The position numbers were made by a program, and so were the translations under genes. Source: Diphasiastrum complanatum (taxonomy: Eukaryota > Streptophyta > Lycopodiopsida > Lycopodiales > Lycopodiaceae). Taken from it: 64,000 nt of DNA. The notes below the pieces were generated by a model, which worked only from the letters and a program-made list of their open reading frames with translations, was not told where the DNA came from and made no database searches. Positions 1 through 11,600 of this stretch are shown piece by piece (the first letter of the stretch is position 1; every line of letters starts with the position of its first letter). The stretch covers positions 1 through 64,000 of the forward strand of contig MU832109.1 in assembly GCA_029204225.1 (NCBI GenBank). The letters are read 5' to 3'.

Positions 1-1467
1 GTTCTAAAAATCATCAGAAAAGGAAGGTAAAATATATAGTTTGAAAAATAAATTGGAAAATCTAACAGACAGCAGACTACATATGGGATCTTACAGGCTC
101 AAATTTGAAACTGAGGGCAGCAGGCCTAGAACCCGACATATGCATAGTCATCATATTTGACACATCAACTTTCCAATGCTACAGGTTTGAATTGTAAAGT
201 GTTTAAATTAGTGTTGGCTGTTTGCTGCAGGCTTCTACAATATTTTTTAGGATCATATACATTTCAACATACTGGTATGACAAACTTTGGCATGCTCAAT
301 TATTTGCACATGAGTGAGACACATTGGGGAGGTACGATGGCAACATTGGTAGGGGATAACATAAGCTGTGTTGGCAGTGTCTTTAACCAAAGAATAAGAT
401 TTTTGTATTCAAAACTACAATTGTAACGTCAAAAACGTGTGCTTTGACAATTTGAAAACCGTGAAAAGATGTGGATGCCTTTGCCAAGTCCTACAAAAGA
501 AAAACACATTATAAAATCACAACATATTGCATCGTAGTTTACATAATTTCTGGTTCATTACAATCAAACCTTTGTAATCCATGTCAGGGGTCTTAACATT
601 CAAGAACAGTATCAAATAAGGTCACAAGTAACCTTTAAATTGTTAAATTTTTAAAGCTCATTACCACTGACGTCATTGCACGCAATAAGGTAATGGAAGC
701 AGTTTCAAAATCGACACATGGAATCTTGGCCTGTAGAGGCATGAAAATGGCTCTCGAGTCAACAAACTTCCAAGAACTAATTGTCCTTGCAACTACAATA
801 AGAACAGACTTCACTAAATTAAATACAGAATTTCTATGTCATTTTAGGCTTGCCAACAAAGCATCAATAAGTGTAGGCCATTTCGAAGCCATACTCAAAG
901 CTCATTCTCGTCACAGGCAGCAAGGTTTTGCAGGACATTATCTTTTATGATTAAAGCTGATAAAAAATGAGTCTAAACTGTCCTAAACTGTCTCCAGCTG
1001 TTGAAAAGAGCAATAAGAATTATGTACAAAGTGTAGGTGCATGCGCACATGTATTTGTACAGTTGTATTTGTGTGTGTGTGTGTGTCTGTATCTGTGTAT
1101 GTGCACGTGCACTCACATGCCCTTTCAAGCCATTTCACATGATGGGTGACATGTAAGAAGACACATTGTCAAACAAGGCAAAAATAACGGTGCGCACCAA
1201 ACGGCAACTCAGGTATCAGCCTCATACGTCAAGATTCCTGATTTGAAAAAAAGGCTAATGTTCACTCAATTCTGCATAGTTACGCGTAGAGGAACCTAAT
1301 AGTGTATAGAACAATAGTCCTGCTTTGAAACATATACAACCAAACGTTGGCGCACTAGATCCTTGCTTCAACTTGGTCACTATCAGTTATGTTAACATAT
1401 GCCTTTCAGCCTCAAAGTAGGCTTTCAGCATGGAATGAGAATTTTAAACCCTACAAGAATCCACCAA
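1..1467. other. 3' flank of the BAR-like gene; no gene recognised
   Basis: AT-rich sequence downstream of the minus-strand gene, presumably holding its 3'UTR. The only visible structure is a short GT run at about 1071-1088. The small open frames here lack codon structure or family features. Confidence 0.4.
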
Positions 1468-1671
1468 CTACACAGGCAGCTGCACCGTTGATTGCTCAGA
1501 AGATACAGGTATAAAAGGTGACGAAGAAACTTCATCTCCTTCCATTGGCTCTACCACTTGTGGATATGTTGCTGATTTAACATGCTGTATGTCCCATCCT
1601 CTCTGAGGGGGAACTTCAAAAGAAGGTTTGACTTTAAGATATCTGCGGTGGTAGGGGAAGAGGAGCTGCAT
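1468..1671 (-). other. Possible frameshifted C-terminal tail of the BAR-like gene
   Basis: An open frame offset by one base from the last exon. Its peptide segments KPSFEVPPQ and SSSPFIPVS resemble the family tail that normally follows the LP-PP motif ('RSFSIP' and 'SPPLTPI'). No GT-AG intron that would join the frames is visible, so I read it as a small indel near 1640-1660 or a shortened allele. Confidence 0.45.
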
Positions 1672-2611
1672 GTGACAAACTGGAACCAGAAGGAATTTGA
1701 ACAGATTTTATTGGTACTCCAGCAGCTGAAACAAGGCTTTGCTTTTTCGACTTCTCAGAATCAGAACAAGGAGGGGGAGCAGGAAGCTTATAAAGTTCAC
1801 TTATATGAGGAGGTGAACAGGAAGGAGGTGTTCTGGGTAAAATGAAAGGATGAACTCCGGCAGGCAGACCTAAAGGGCCTGACTTGAAAAAAGCCTCTAA
1901 GTGCACATTTGATGTGGGTGGTAGCACAATAGGCTTTGGTATACTGACCTTGCCAGCAGACCAATAATTCCCCATAGGAGTCAATGGTCCTGATTGGCTG
2001 TATCTTTTATTAAGTAGACGAGCAGGGCCAGAACCATGTCTCTGGGAAACCTGTGACAGGATAGGACCATCAAGCTTGAAGGATGCCAATTTTTCGTGTG
2101 CCAATAAAGGTGGCAGAGGCACTGATGCACTTACAGAAAATTGTGGTGGAAGGGGTTGCAAATTATGTCCTGACATGCTGACGTGGCTCTTTATGAGAGC
2201 TGAAGAAGTACCAGATTCAGCCTTGGTTAACATCTCTGTATTACAGTCTTCTGCCACTGAGCGTTTAACCATGCCTTGATCCTCTGGGTACTCTATGTAA
2301 GAAGTCTCGAGCTCACCAGGCAGCTCTCTTATGGTTCTTCTGATAGTCAAAGGAGATGCAGATGTGCCATAAGTGGTAATAGAATGTGGAAATTCTTGGT
2401 CTCGTTTGGGATTTGAACTCACTTGTGTAGAAGATTTTAGATCAGAAGCCTTGATATTCTGGAATGAGCTTTCTCTCAACAAGTTCTGAAATGTCTTGAC
2501 TATATCACCTTGAGGGAACTCAACAGAAGTAATAGGAACGGATTCGCTGCCATCATGATCCAACCAAGCTGCTAGGGACTCATCGTCAATGATCTTTTCC
2601 TGAGTAATTGT
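1634..2611 (-). CDS. BAR-like gene, last coding exon (proline-rich tail)
   Basis: Encodes residues about 279-603, starting TITQEKIIDDESLAAWLDHD, rich in Pro, Ser and Leu. Late blocks such as ISELYKLPAPP and APLPLPP match the family's 'ISELHELPRPPP' and 'ASPLPIPP'. The frame stops with TAA at 1636-1634 just after PLPLPPQIS. A second frame, open from about 1695 to 1468, continues in family-like style (PSFEVPPQ, later SSSPFIPVS). The true C-terminus may therefore lie at 1468 after a one-base frameshift, a sequencing error or unseen splicing. Confidence 0.75.
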   Translation of the reverse strand, partial: TITQEKIIDDESLAAWLDHDGSESVPITSVEFPQGDIVKTFQNLLRESSFQNIKASDLKSSTQVSSNPKRDQEFPHSITTYGTSASPLTIRRTIRELPGELETSYIEYPEDQGMVKRSVAEDCNTEMLTKAESGTSSALIKSHVSMSGHNLQPLPPQFSVSASVPLPPLLAHEKLASFKLDGPILSQVSQRHGSGPARLLNKRYSQSGPLTPMGNYWSAGKVSIPKPIVLPPTSNVHLEAFFKSGPLGLPAGVHPFILPRTPPSCSPPHISELYKLPAPPPCSDSEKSKKQSLVSAAGVPIKSVQIPSGSSLSHAAPLPLPPQIS

Positions 2612-5600
2612 CTGCAACAGAAAACCCAAAACTATCAGTTCTGACTTCTAACATATAGAACTGGCTTAGGGCATTGCAAGCTGTTGGATAGCTTGTTTGG
2701 AAAAGATTCATAATTTCAACAGCCAGATCTAGCTGCAACAGTTAAGGGCATAACAAAATTTTCTACTCTGTTATAGAAAACTTTGTGAAAAGTAACTGAA
2801 GTGAAATGAAATATTCCTCAGCCTTTCACAGAAAACTTAAACAAGTATAGCTCAAGGAAGCCAGGCTACAGAAACGTCTGAGCAAACTGACAACTAGATG
2901 CTTTGCCCAAAAATGAAAAATAATGTGAAAAGCCATTTGAGGAATGCCTATCATAGCAGTAGGTTGAGTAGCTTATCAGTTTCACTAGATAGCCTTCAGT
3001 TGTACGGTAGGCATAAATATCCTGGTACTTAGAAAATTCACATGTACAAATAAATCAGGAGGTTCAGAAAGGCTTACGTAATTTTTGCATGCATTTGTGT
3101 ACATGAGAGGGGCAAAGAGAGAACCTGCTCCAGGCTACTCGAGCTTATTGAGTCATCATGTTCATTTGAAGTTGCCATCACATTGCCAGTTGGATCCCTC
3201 CCATCATCCGAATCGTTATTATGGTTGTTGAAATAGATTCGGTGATCTATCTTGCTTTCTTGTGCCACTAAATCGATGTAAGGTTCAATTTTACTCACAG
3301 ATGCAAAAGCCTTCCGAAATAGATGCACCTGCACAACATATCCTATGTCAGACATCAATGCCGAATACATATGTTTTGGCTAAGGAGTTCTCTAAGGCAA
3401 AGTTAGGTGCTCAAGCGCTTGACTTCCTGGTGCATAATCTACTTCTACAGGCTAATTTGAAAGCCAATAATTTTCTAGATTTTTTGATAGTTAGTTACTG
3501 CGAAAATTTATGGGTTCCACTCTCTCGAGTACCAATTCATGCCCTTAAGCATTCAAGGAAAATGAGTTAGTTCAACCATGGGCATAAATGTAAATGTGAC
3601 ACAGACATACCACACATTGATTCTGTTCTTTATCCATATTGAAAGAACAGCGATGAAGAATTAGGAAATCTTCACCTGATAACTTGTGGAAGTTGACAGA
3701 TAGTCATGCCTTCAAAAGTAGCTGAAGTTTCAATGTAATTGTCAACCACAAAAACATAAGGAGTTTCTTTTTCAAAATTAGGAAGAGAAAGCTTGCATAA
3801 CAAACAATCAATTTGTGTGACGATGTACAGTTGACTAGCGAACTTATAAATTTGTATAAGATTGGCACATGCCATGAACAAGTACTGAAGAACCCATTGA
3901 AGGTTCTTTAACAGAAATGCCTTCACCTTATTTGCAATGGTAGGTTAAGACTGAAAAATGGATAGAGAAACTATGTTCAGCTGTCATTCAAAGAGATGGG
4001 CTAGCCTTGAAGACTGATCTGTGCATTCACTCAAAGAAACAGGCCAGAAAAAGATTCATGCAAATAATAAACCTAATTCCATTGCAAATGAGTGGTCAAA
4101 CGATCAGTCACTTCTTAAGTTGCACCTCTCAAAGGAACTGTGTTCCTAAATTTGACCAAAGCTCCCCAGCTCCTTCCCATTCATTAAAGTTACAAGAACA
4201 AAGACGTACTGGAAACAAGCTACAAAGGTTATCTGAGTGACCGCATGAAAAGTATAGCTGGCAACAACAGGAAGATTGCTTCAACAATCTTTTCTGTGTG
4301 AAATATTTTTTAAGTAACATCAAAAGGGAATAGTCTCAAGTGCTTGTGCCAGTAGTTATTGATGTTTCGATTAAACGTGTGAAACTTTTATTGCTATGTA
4401 GCTAAAACATGCTCACTGAACAAATGCTGGCAACCAAGTCTATCAACTAGCAATAGTAATATCACAGTTGCTACATTAACATACTTTGGCTTATAAGTTT
4501 TCAAATTTGTCACTTGAAAGTTGAGCCGCTTCATTTGTGTCTATTCTGTTCAGACTTCATAGCCAATTCTTGTTGAACCAGATCATATATGCTAATGTGA
4601 TCACTGTATGAAGTTTGAACTTGCGACAGAAAAAATATTTTTCAAGCGGGAGCTCCTTAGACAGTTCACACATTCTTAAACTTTGACATTAGCAAAGGAA
4701 TAAACTCCATATACAAAGAAAATGGATCTACGTTGATTGCAGGTTCGGCATTGAATTTTATCAGCAATCATCAACAGAAACGAACCAGCAAGTAAACCAC
4801 GAATAACATGAAAACGTAGTTCCCATCTATATGTAATAGGTTCATTTCAAACAGTGCATTTGTTTCTAATCTATTGAAAGTGAAAAATAAAAAACCACAA
4901 GAATTGATTGAATGTTCCACGCCTACAGAATGTGTTTTGCTTTGTATGTACAGAATAAATGTGGAACCAAAAAACCCTAGAACAGGTATCAATAAAGAAA
5001 ATGATCTACCTGAAGCTGTTAAGTAATGATAAGATCAGTCAACTATTTGGAAAGTAGACATATAGCTCTAATTGGCTTGCTAGGATTCTAACCTGTGCAG
5101 TATGATGCCGTGACACCTTTGTAATGATGTTGTGGAATCGTCCCTGTTCCAGGGAGAGCACACGACAATCCACAGACATTGCCAGTTCATCAAACTGATG
5201 CTTTGCTGTCTGTAATTGCTGTTCAGCAAAAATTTCACTCTTTCGATTCTTAGGTCTCCCCTTCGTAAGTTGCAAACGAAGATGATCATAAACACCCCTG
5301 CAAACATTCTAGTCAACGACAGTACTAACTACATGTATCCAGTTGCTTCCTAAAGCCAAATACAAGCATGGGCTTACCAAAATGGATCAAACACACTTTG
5401 CTTAGGAAATTTTTTTGGACTGACCTTTTTTCATCATACTTGAGCTTTGTTTCCTGCAAAATCATAATGAAAGTTCAATAAAACATAGGAAAGGCGGTAT
5501 TTCAGAAAAAAAGCCACAATGTTGGCATACTAAACAGCCAAGATCCAAAATAGCATGCTTCCTTGCCGGAAGCATAAATTCTAGCCATTCTAATCAAGGA

Positions 5601-8600
5601 TGTTTCAAAATGTTCCATTCTAAACTCTGTAGACCCACCCCTAACATTCAAACCAACTTTCTCTTATTTTAACTTAAGTCAGTCTAGATTCAGCTGGTAC
5701 TACTTCATTGCATGACTAAATAGTAGAGCAAGAAGCATGGATACAACTTTTAGTACAGTTTAGACTCTGAACAGAAACTGAGCATGTCCATAACTTGAAA
5801 GATGTGCAGCCACATGGAGGTTGGTATGTATATGACAAAAAAAAACCAGCCAATAACAGAGAATGGGACATGTGACCAGTGGCATGGAAGTCTGCCATTA
5901 TAAGTAGAAAATCATAGAAGCTAAACCAACTTGTACTGCTCCTCACAATAACATACCAAAAGCAATAGTTTCATAGCATTGGAACATCGTTCCGTACACG
6001 TCCCATATCTACTTCAATTTATTTTAAGTTCGTAACAAGCTGCATGTGTCCATGATCATCCACGCTAATGGATTGTGGGCTTCTCACCTACCCTTGGGCC
6101 TCGTGCAAACCCAGTTTATCATGGGTTTGTTTTTGGCAGAAAGCTAATCACCACTTCAAATTTTCAAATAATGAATCTTCCTAAGAAGCCTTCATCTTTG
6201 TTCATGCAGCAAGAAATGCCTCCACACACTTCATCAAAAGGGTTGAGAGATTCGATTGTATGGAAAACATGGAGTTCCAAACAGTCCTATGGTGTGCAGT
6301 TCAGAGCTTCTTCAGCTAATGGGAGACAATCAACATGAGGTACTTCTTTGTGACTTACAGTTTGTTTTCAATGACTCTGCTTTCAATAATGTGCATCATG
6401 AAATTAAAAATTTAGATGTTTTGTTAACTGAATTTAATGATTTTTTTTTATAATCTACCTAACAATCAACATGAGGTACTTCTTTGTGACTTACAGTTTG
6501 CTTTCAATAACTCTGTTTTCAATAATGTGCATCATGAAATTAAAAATTTAAATGTTTTGTTAACTGAATTTAATGATTTTTTTTTATAATCTACCTAACA
6601 ATTTGCCGCCCAATAGAGAAGTAGATCATGCAATTAACCTAGTAACCAGTACAACACTTACAGCCAAGCCACCTTATCGGGGTTATAAATAACTAAACAG
6701 TTAATTGAATATCTAAATAAGGGTGAAATTAAACCAAGTAGTTCACCTTGAGTAGCACCCCCATCCTGTTAGTTAAAAAGAAAGGGTGGGGGTCTATGTG
6801 CTTATGTGTAGACTACATAGCTTTAAACAAAGTCACAATTAAGAATAAGTACCCTATGCCTCGGGTAGACGAGGTATTTGATCAACTCGATGGGGTTAGA
6901 TATTTGAATGAAATATATTTGAGGTTGGGATATCATCAAGTCCACATCAAAGTGGAAGATGTCCCAAAAACAGCGTTCAGAACTCGTCACGGTCATTATG
7001 AGTTTAAGTTGATGTCGTTTGGGCTCACCGATGCTCCGACGACGTTTATGACCATGATGAACAATGTTCTTTAGAGATATTTAAGATGATGATACTTTAG
7101 TTTATAGTAAAACTAAAAAAGAGCATCTGGCTCACCTCAGAAAGGTGTTCCGTTTGCTCATAAAGCATAAATTTGCAAAGAAACCTAAATGCAAATTCTT
7201 TACCAGAGAAATAGCGTATTTGGGTCATATAATCTCAAAAGATGGGATTAAGATGGATCCTAATAAGGTCAAGGCCATATTCAATTCGCCAAAACCGACT
7301 AGTATATCAGACGTTCAGCTTTTTCTTGGTCTTTCGAGATATTACCGATGATTTGTCAAGGATTAAGCTCAGATAGCAGTTCCCATAACAAATCTTCTCA
7401 AGGGGAAGGGAAAGGAGTTCATTTGGGGGCCAAAGCAACAAGAGAGTTTTGACGCTCTCAAAACAGCTTTGGTTACGACACCAATACTCAAAGTCGTAGA
7501 CCCAAGTCAGCCTTTTGTGGTCAAAACATGTGCTAGTGACTTTGCGGTATGTGCGGTGTTGAACCAAAACGGAGGGCGAATGGCGTTCGAAAGTAAAAAG
7601 CTCGAGCCAGCCCAAACTAGATACAACGCTTATGAAAAAGAACTTTTTCCATAATTCACGCCCTTAAGACTGGAGACACTATTTGTACGGGCTAAATTTG
7701 AGATTCTGATTGACCATGAAAGCCTTTGGGAAAAGCTCGATGGGCTAAATTAATGCAAGAATTTGACTTGTTTGTCAGATATAAGACGAGTAGAATTCAA
7801 CACAGTGGCATATGCTCTTAGAAGAATGCCAATGGTAAATGAATTAAGTTTTACCCAAAAAGTAATGAGTTACTCAAGTCCTTGAGAGGGAAATGTAAAA
7901 ATGATGTGTATTTCTCCATAGACTAGGAAACAATCCAAGACAAAGATGTACAGACTTCTACACCAATTCCTAGGGCTAGGAAAGATTCATATGACAACTT
8001 TCGTTGAGGATGGAGAATACGCCATATTGCGTTGAGGATTCTGAGTCTATAGGACCCAAGCATAACATCATGGTTGAGGGATCTAGTTCTCAAGGATTTG
8101 AATGGAAACAATATTCCATTCAGGATGAGTATCTAGTTTACAGAAACAAAATATGTGTTCCCAACTCTGCTACACACTACAATCTAACCTCTTCCAAGCT
8201 ACTGACTGACACTGCAATTCTGATAATAAAAAACAAACAGTAGACAATGTTTAACAGCATACAACATCTGAAAAACAACGGAACTTGTAACTATTGTAAT
8301 CAAGCTTTACATCATTCACAGATTGCACACGTCGGGCAGAATGCGGAAATCATCTATTATCATCAATAAGTTTTACATCATAACTTTGGAGCGCTATCCA
8401 CAAGAGAGTCTCTCTCTCTCAAGAATAGCGAGTGTCGCTTACTAGCTCACACTCCTCTTTCATCTCATCAAGTTTCTCTCTCTCGTTGATCCTATATATA
8501 AAGGAACGGAGAGATGATTAATTTAATCAGCAGTAGTCAAAAGAAGTGTTTTACGTTAATCCTAACTACTTCTTGTTGCCCGTTGTTGTCGTCCGTGCTT

Positions 8601-11600
8601 CGTGTTGCTTGCTCTGGTGCTTCGCTGTCCATTCACGTACTGGGAGAGTGAAGATGCGGTGCTATCGCAACCACATGTTGACCGCAGCTAAAGCCATTGC
8701 GGTTCCTTCGGCGTCGTGAACTTTTGCTGCGTGAGCGTGAAGTCTTCATTGAAAGTTACCACAACTGTATACTGACCGCAACTGACGCTTGTGCGGTGCC
8801 TGGGCGGTCCATTTCCTTCATGTGTTGAAACCGCACGTAGACCATATGGGTTGACCTGCGGTGTCCCGGCGGTGCCTCGGTGGTATGTCCACTTTGCATA
8901 GTGACCGCAGATAGACCGAATACGAAACTCCTACGGAGTCTGAGCGGTGCCTCGACGGTGTCTTGCGGTGCGTTAGCGGAGCCTTGGCAGTATCTTGACG
9001 GTATTGCCAATGTAGAAAAATCAACATCTACTCCATGAAAGAGATGCAAACTCAACAAGAACATGAGCAAACATCAAACATAAGATATGATGCTGTCGTA
9101 CAAAAACAGTAAGCTACTGTATTTCACATGTGTGGATCCGAAAATAGCATAAAATAAGCATTCTACACACAAGCTTGCAAGATATCACAAATATAGTGCA
9201 CCAATGGATAGATGAACCCAAGAGAACTCATGTATAAATAAGCATGAAGTAAGATAAGAGAGAGAGAATGTGTCTCTTCCCATGAGTGTACAACTATATA
9301 TAGCAGATCCATGACTCATTAATGAGTTTGGTTTCCCTCCATAACAAAAACCCTAGCATTAATGTGGACTAGATTCAAATGTCTCCACATTCAAATTGAA
9401 TCTTCTAAAACTTGTGTACTACACTTTCCCACACTTTCAAAAAGTGTTTATTGAAATGCTTTTAGACTAATATAACTTTGAAAAGTCAAACTCTAAGTCT
9501 AATAAGAAAATTGGCCTCAATTGCCAAATATACAAATATGACCAAAATAGCAAAACTAGTTGAAATTTCTCACACTCCCTCTTCAACTAGTTTTAGCATA
9601 GACTTTGAGAACACTCCAAGTGAAGTCCTATGCTTCATGAACAAGTCCTTTCCCAATGCTTTGGTAAAGACACAAGACTTTGCATCTACCATATGAAATC
9701 TTTCTAGAATAAAATTAGCATACTTCTCTTGACAAATGAAAGTAGATTGAGAAGATCTAATCACTTCTATTTCTAAAATGTAACGCAAATGACCAAGATC
9801 ATGCACCTCAAACTCCTTGTTGAGAGCACTCTTGATATCCTCCACATCTTGGTTGTCTCCACACTCAAGATGATATCATCCACATAGATTAGCAAAATGG
9901 TAACATCATTTCCAGCAAACCTATAATAAAGTGAATGATCATACTCACTCATAACAAAGCCTTGAGAGAGTAAAAAAGTGTTAAGCTTAGCATACGAGCT
10001 CCTTGGTGCTTGCTTAAGGCCATATAAACTCTTTTGTAAAAGAAACACATGATTTGGCTTTGTAGGTGAAATGTAGCTCTCGGGTTGCTCCATGTACACT
10101 TCCTCCTCAAAATCACCATTCAAAAAAGCATTTGTGATATCCAATTGCCATAGATCCCATCCACAAAGAGTAGCAAGAGAGATGATGACCCGAATGCTTA
10201 GGGTGAAAAGGTTTCATCATAGTCAATACCATGTTCTTGAGCATATCCTTTTGCCACCAACCTTGCCTTATGCTTATTGATAGATCCATCTTGGTTTGTC
10301 TTCACCTTGAAGATCCATTTACATCCAATAGCTTTCTTGTCCTTAGGTAACTCCACCAATCTCCATGTTTCATTCTTCATAAAAGCTTGATACTCAAGAT
10401 CCATTGCTTGGATCCACTCCTCTTTGTTCCTTGCTTCATTTACACAAGTAGGTTCATCAAAAGAGGAAAGCAAAGTGTGTACCTCCAACAACTTGCTTAC
10501 CTTTCTCATCATATGTGAGCCTCAAAGGCATATGTTTTTTCCTTGATGTTTTCCTTGGCTTTGGACTTGATGAAGGTTCTTCATCATCACAATCTAAAGT
10601 AGGATCCTTTACATCATCATCAAGAATGTTAGATCCATCCACACCATTATCACTTGAAGACACCTTTGGAATATTCTCCTCATAAAAAAAGACATTTCTA
10701 CCAATAATCACCTTATTAATAGTAAGAATGTAAACCTTGTAGGCTTTACTCACCTCACTATATCCAACAAATATACCTTTCCTTGAAGATGGATCCTCCT
10801 TTGTTCTATCATCAAGAGTTATATTGACATAGCACGTACATCCAAAAGTTTTAAGAAAGACACTCGGCCTCCTCTTGAATAGCATCTCAAAAGGTGTCCT
10901 TCCATCCAATATAGCACTCGGCCATCTATTGCATAGAAAGTTAGCACACAACAAAGCTTGATCCCAAAATGGTTTTGGAAGATTAGCACCTAACCTCATG
11001 GCTTTGGCACTTTCACATAAAGTTCTATTCTTTCTCTCGGCCACTCCATTTTGTTGTGGGTGTCCTTGGAGTTGTGTACTCCCTCTCGATCCCATGCTCA
11101 TCAAAAAAAGCCTTGAACTTGGTAGATATGTACTCTCCACCATTGTCACTCCTCAAGCACTTGATCTTTGTCGAAAATTGGTTCTCCCTTGCATTCTTGA
11201 ACTTCACAAAGACATCATACACTTCATCTTTGTTCTTTAGTAGAAAATCTACTAAAATCATTAATGAAAGTTACATACATCTTAGCTCCACTATTGCTAA
11301 TTGTAGTAATTCCATGAATATCCAAATGTACAAGGCTTTGTAGATCTAGATGTAGATCTAGTATAAGGTAGTCTATGTGACTTTGACAAAGCACAAGACT
11401 CACAAACATGATTGATGCTAATTAAGGATCTTGGAAGATCAATCACAATTTGCTTCTTAGCTATTACCTCCAATGACTTGAAGTTGAGGTGCCCCATCCT
11501 TTTATGCCAAACTTCTTGAATAAGTATTTGCTCACTTGCCACAAATCCAACTTAGTTAGCAATAACACAAGAAACTAGTTTGAACAACTTCTCTTGTCTT

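Larger units (their letters stand above)
6327..8167 (+). mobile_element. Ty3/gypsy element G1, 5' part (linker-RT-RNase H), degenerate
   Basis: Plus-strand pol remains in order: the PPNREVDHAINL linker, reverse transcriptase from about 6745 (LVKKKGW, CVDYIALNKVTIKNKYPMPR, LRLGYHQVHI, FRTRHGHYEFKLMSFGLTDA), then the thumb/connection (FLGLSRYYR) and RNase H to about 7735 (FVVKTCASDFAVCAVLNQNG, YNAYEKELFP). The catalytic YxDD region reads YLDDDTLVYS across a stop codon. Several stops and frameshifts make it non-functional. A further block near 8100-8165 (IQDEYLVYRNKICVPNS) is the start of the integrase zinc-finger region, where the element is cut by copia A. It resumes at about 20169. Confidence 0.85.

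Noticed and set aside
1582-2279. Plus-strand frames opposite the last exon
   Set aside because: Antisense shadows of the proline-rich tail.
3672-3926. 84-codon minus-strand frame between exons 7 and 8
   Set aside because: Considered as an extra exon, but exons 7 and 8 already join in phase and match neighbouring family blocks.
8756-9070. 104-codon minus-strand open frame, with a sister at 19826-20197
   Set aside because: Both lie inside copia A LTRs and arise from GCGGTG-rich repeats; the two resemble each other because the LTRs do.
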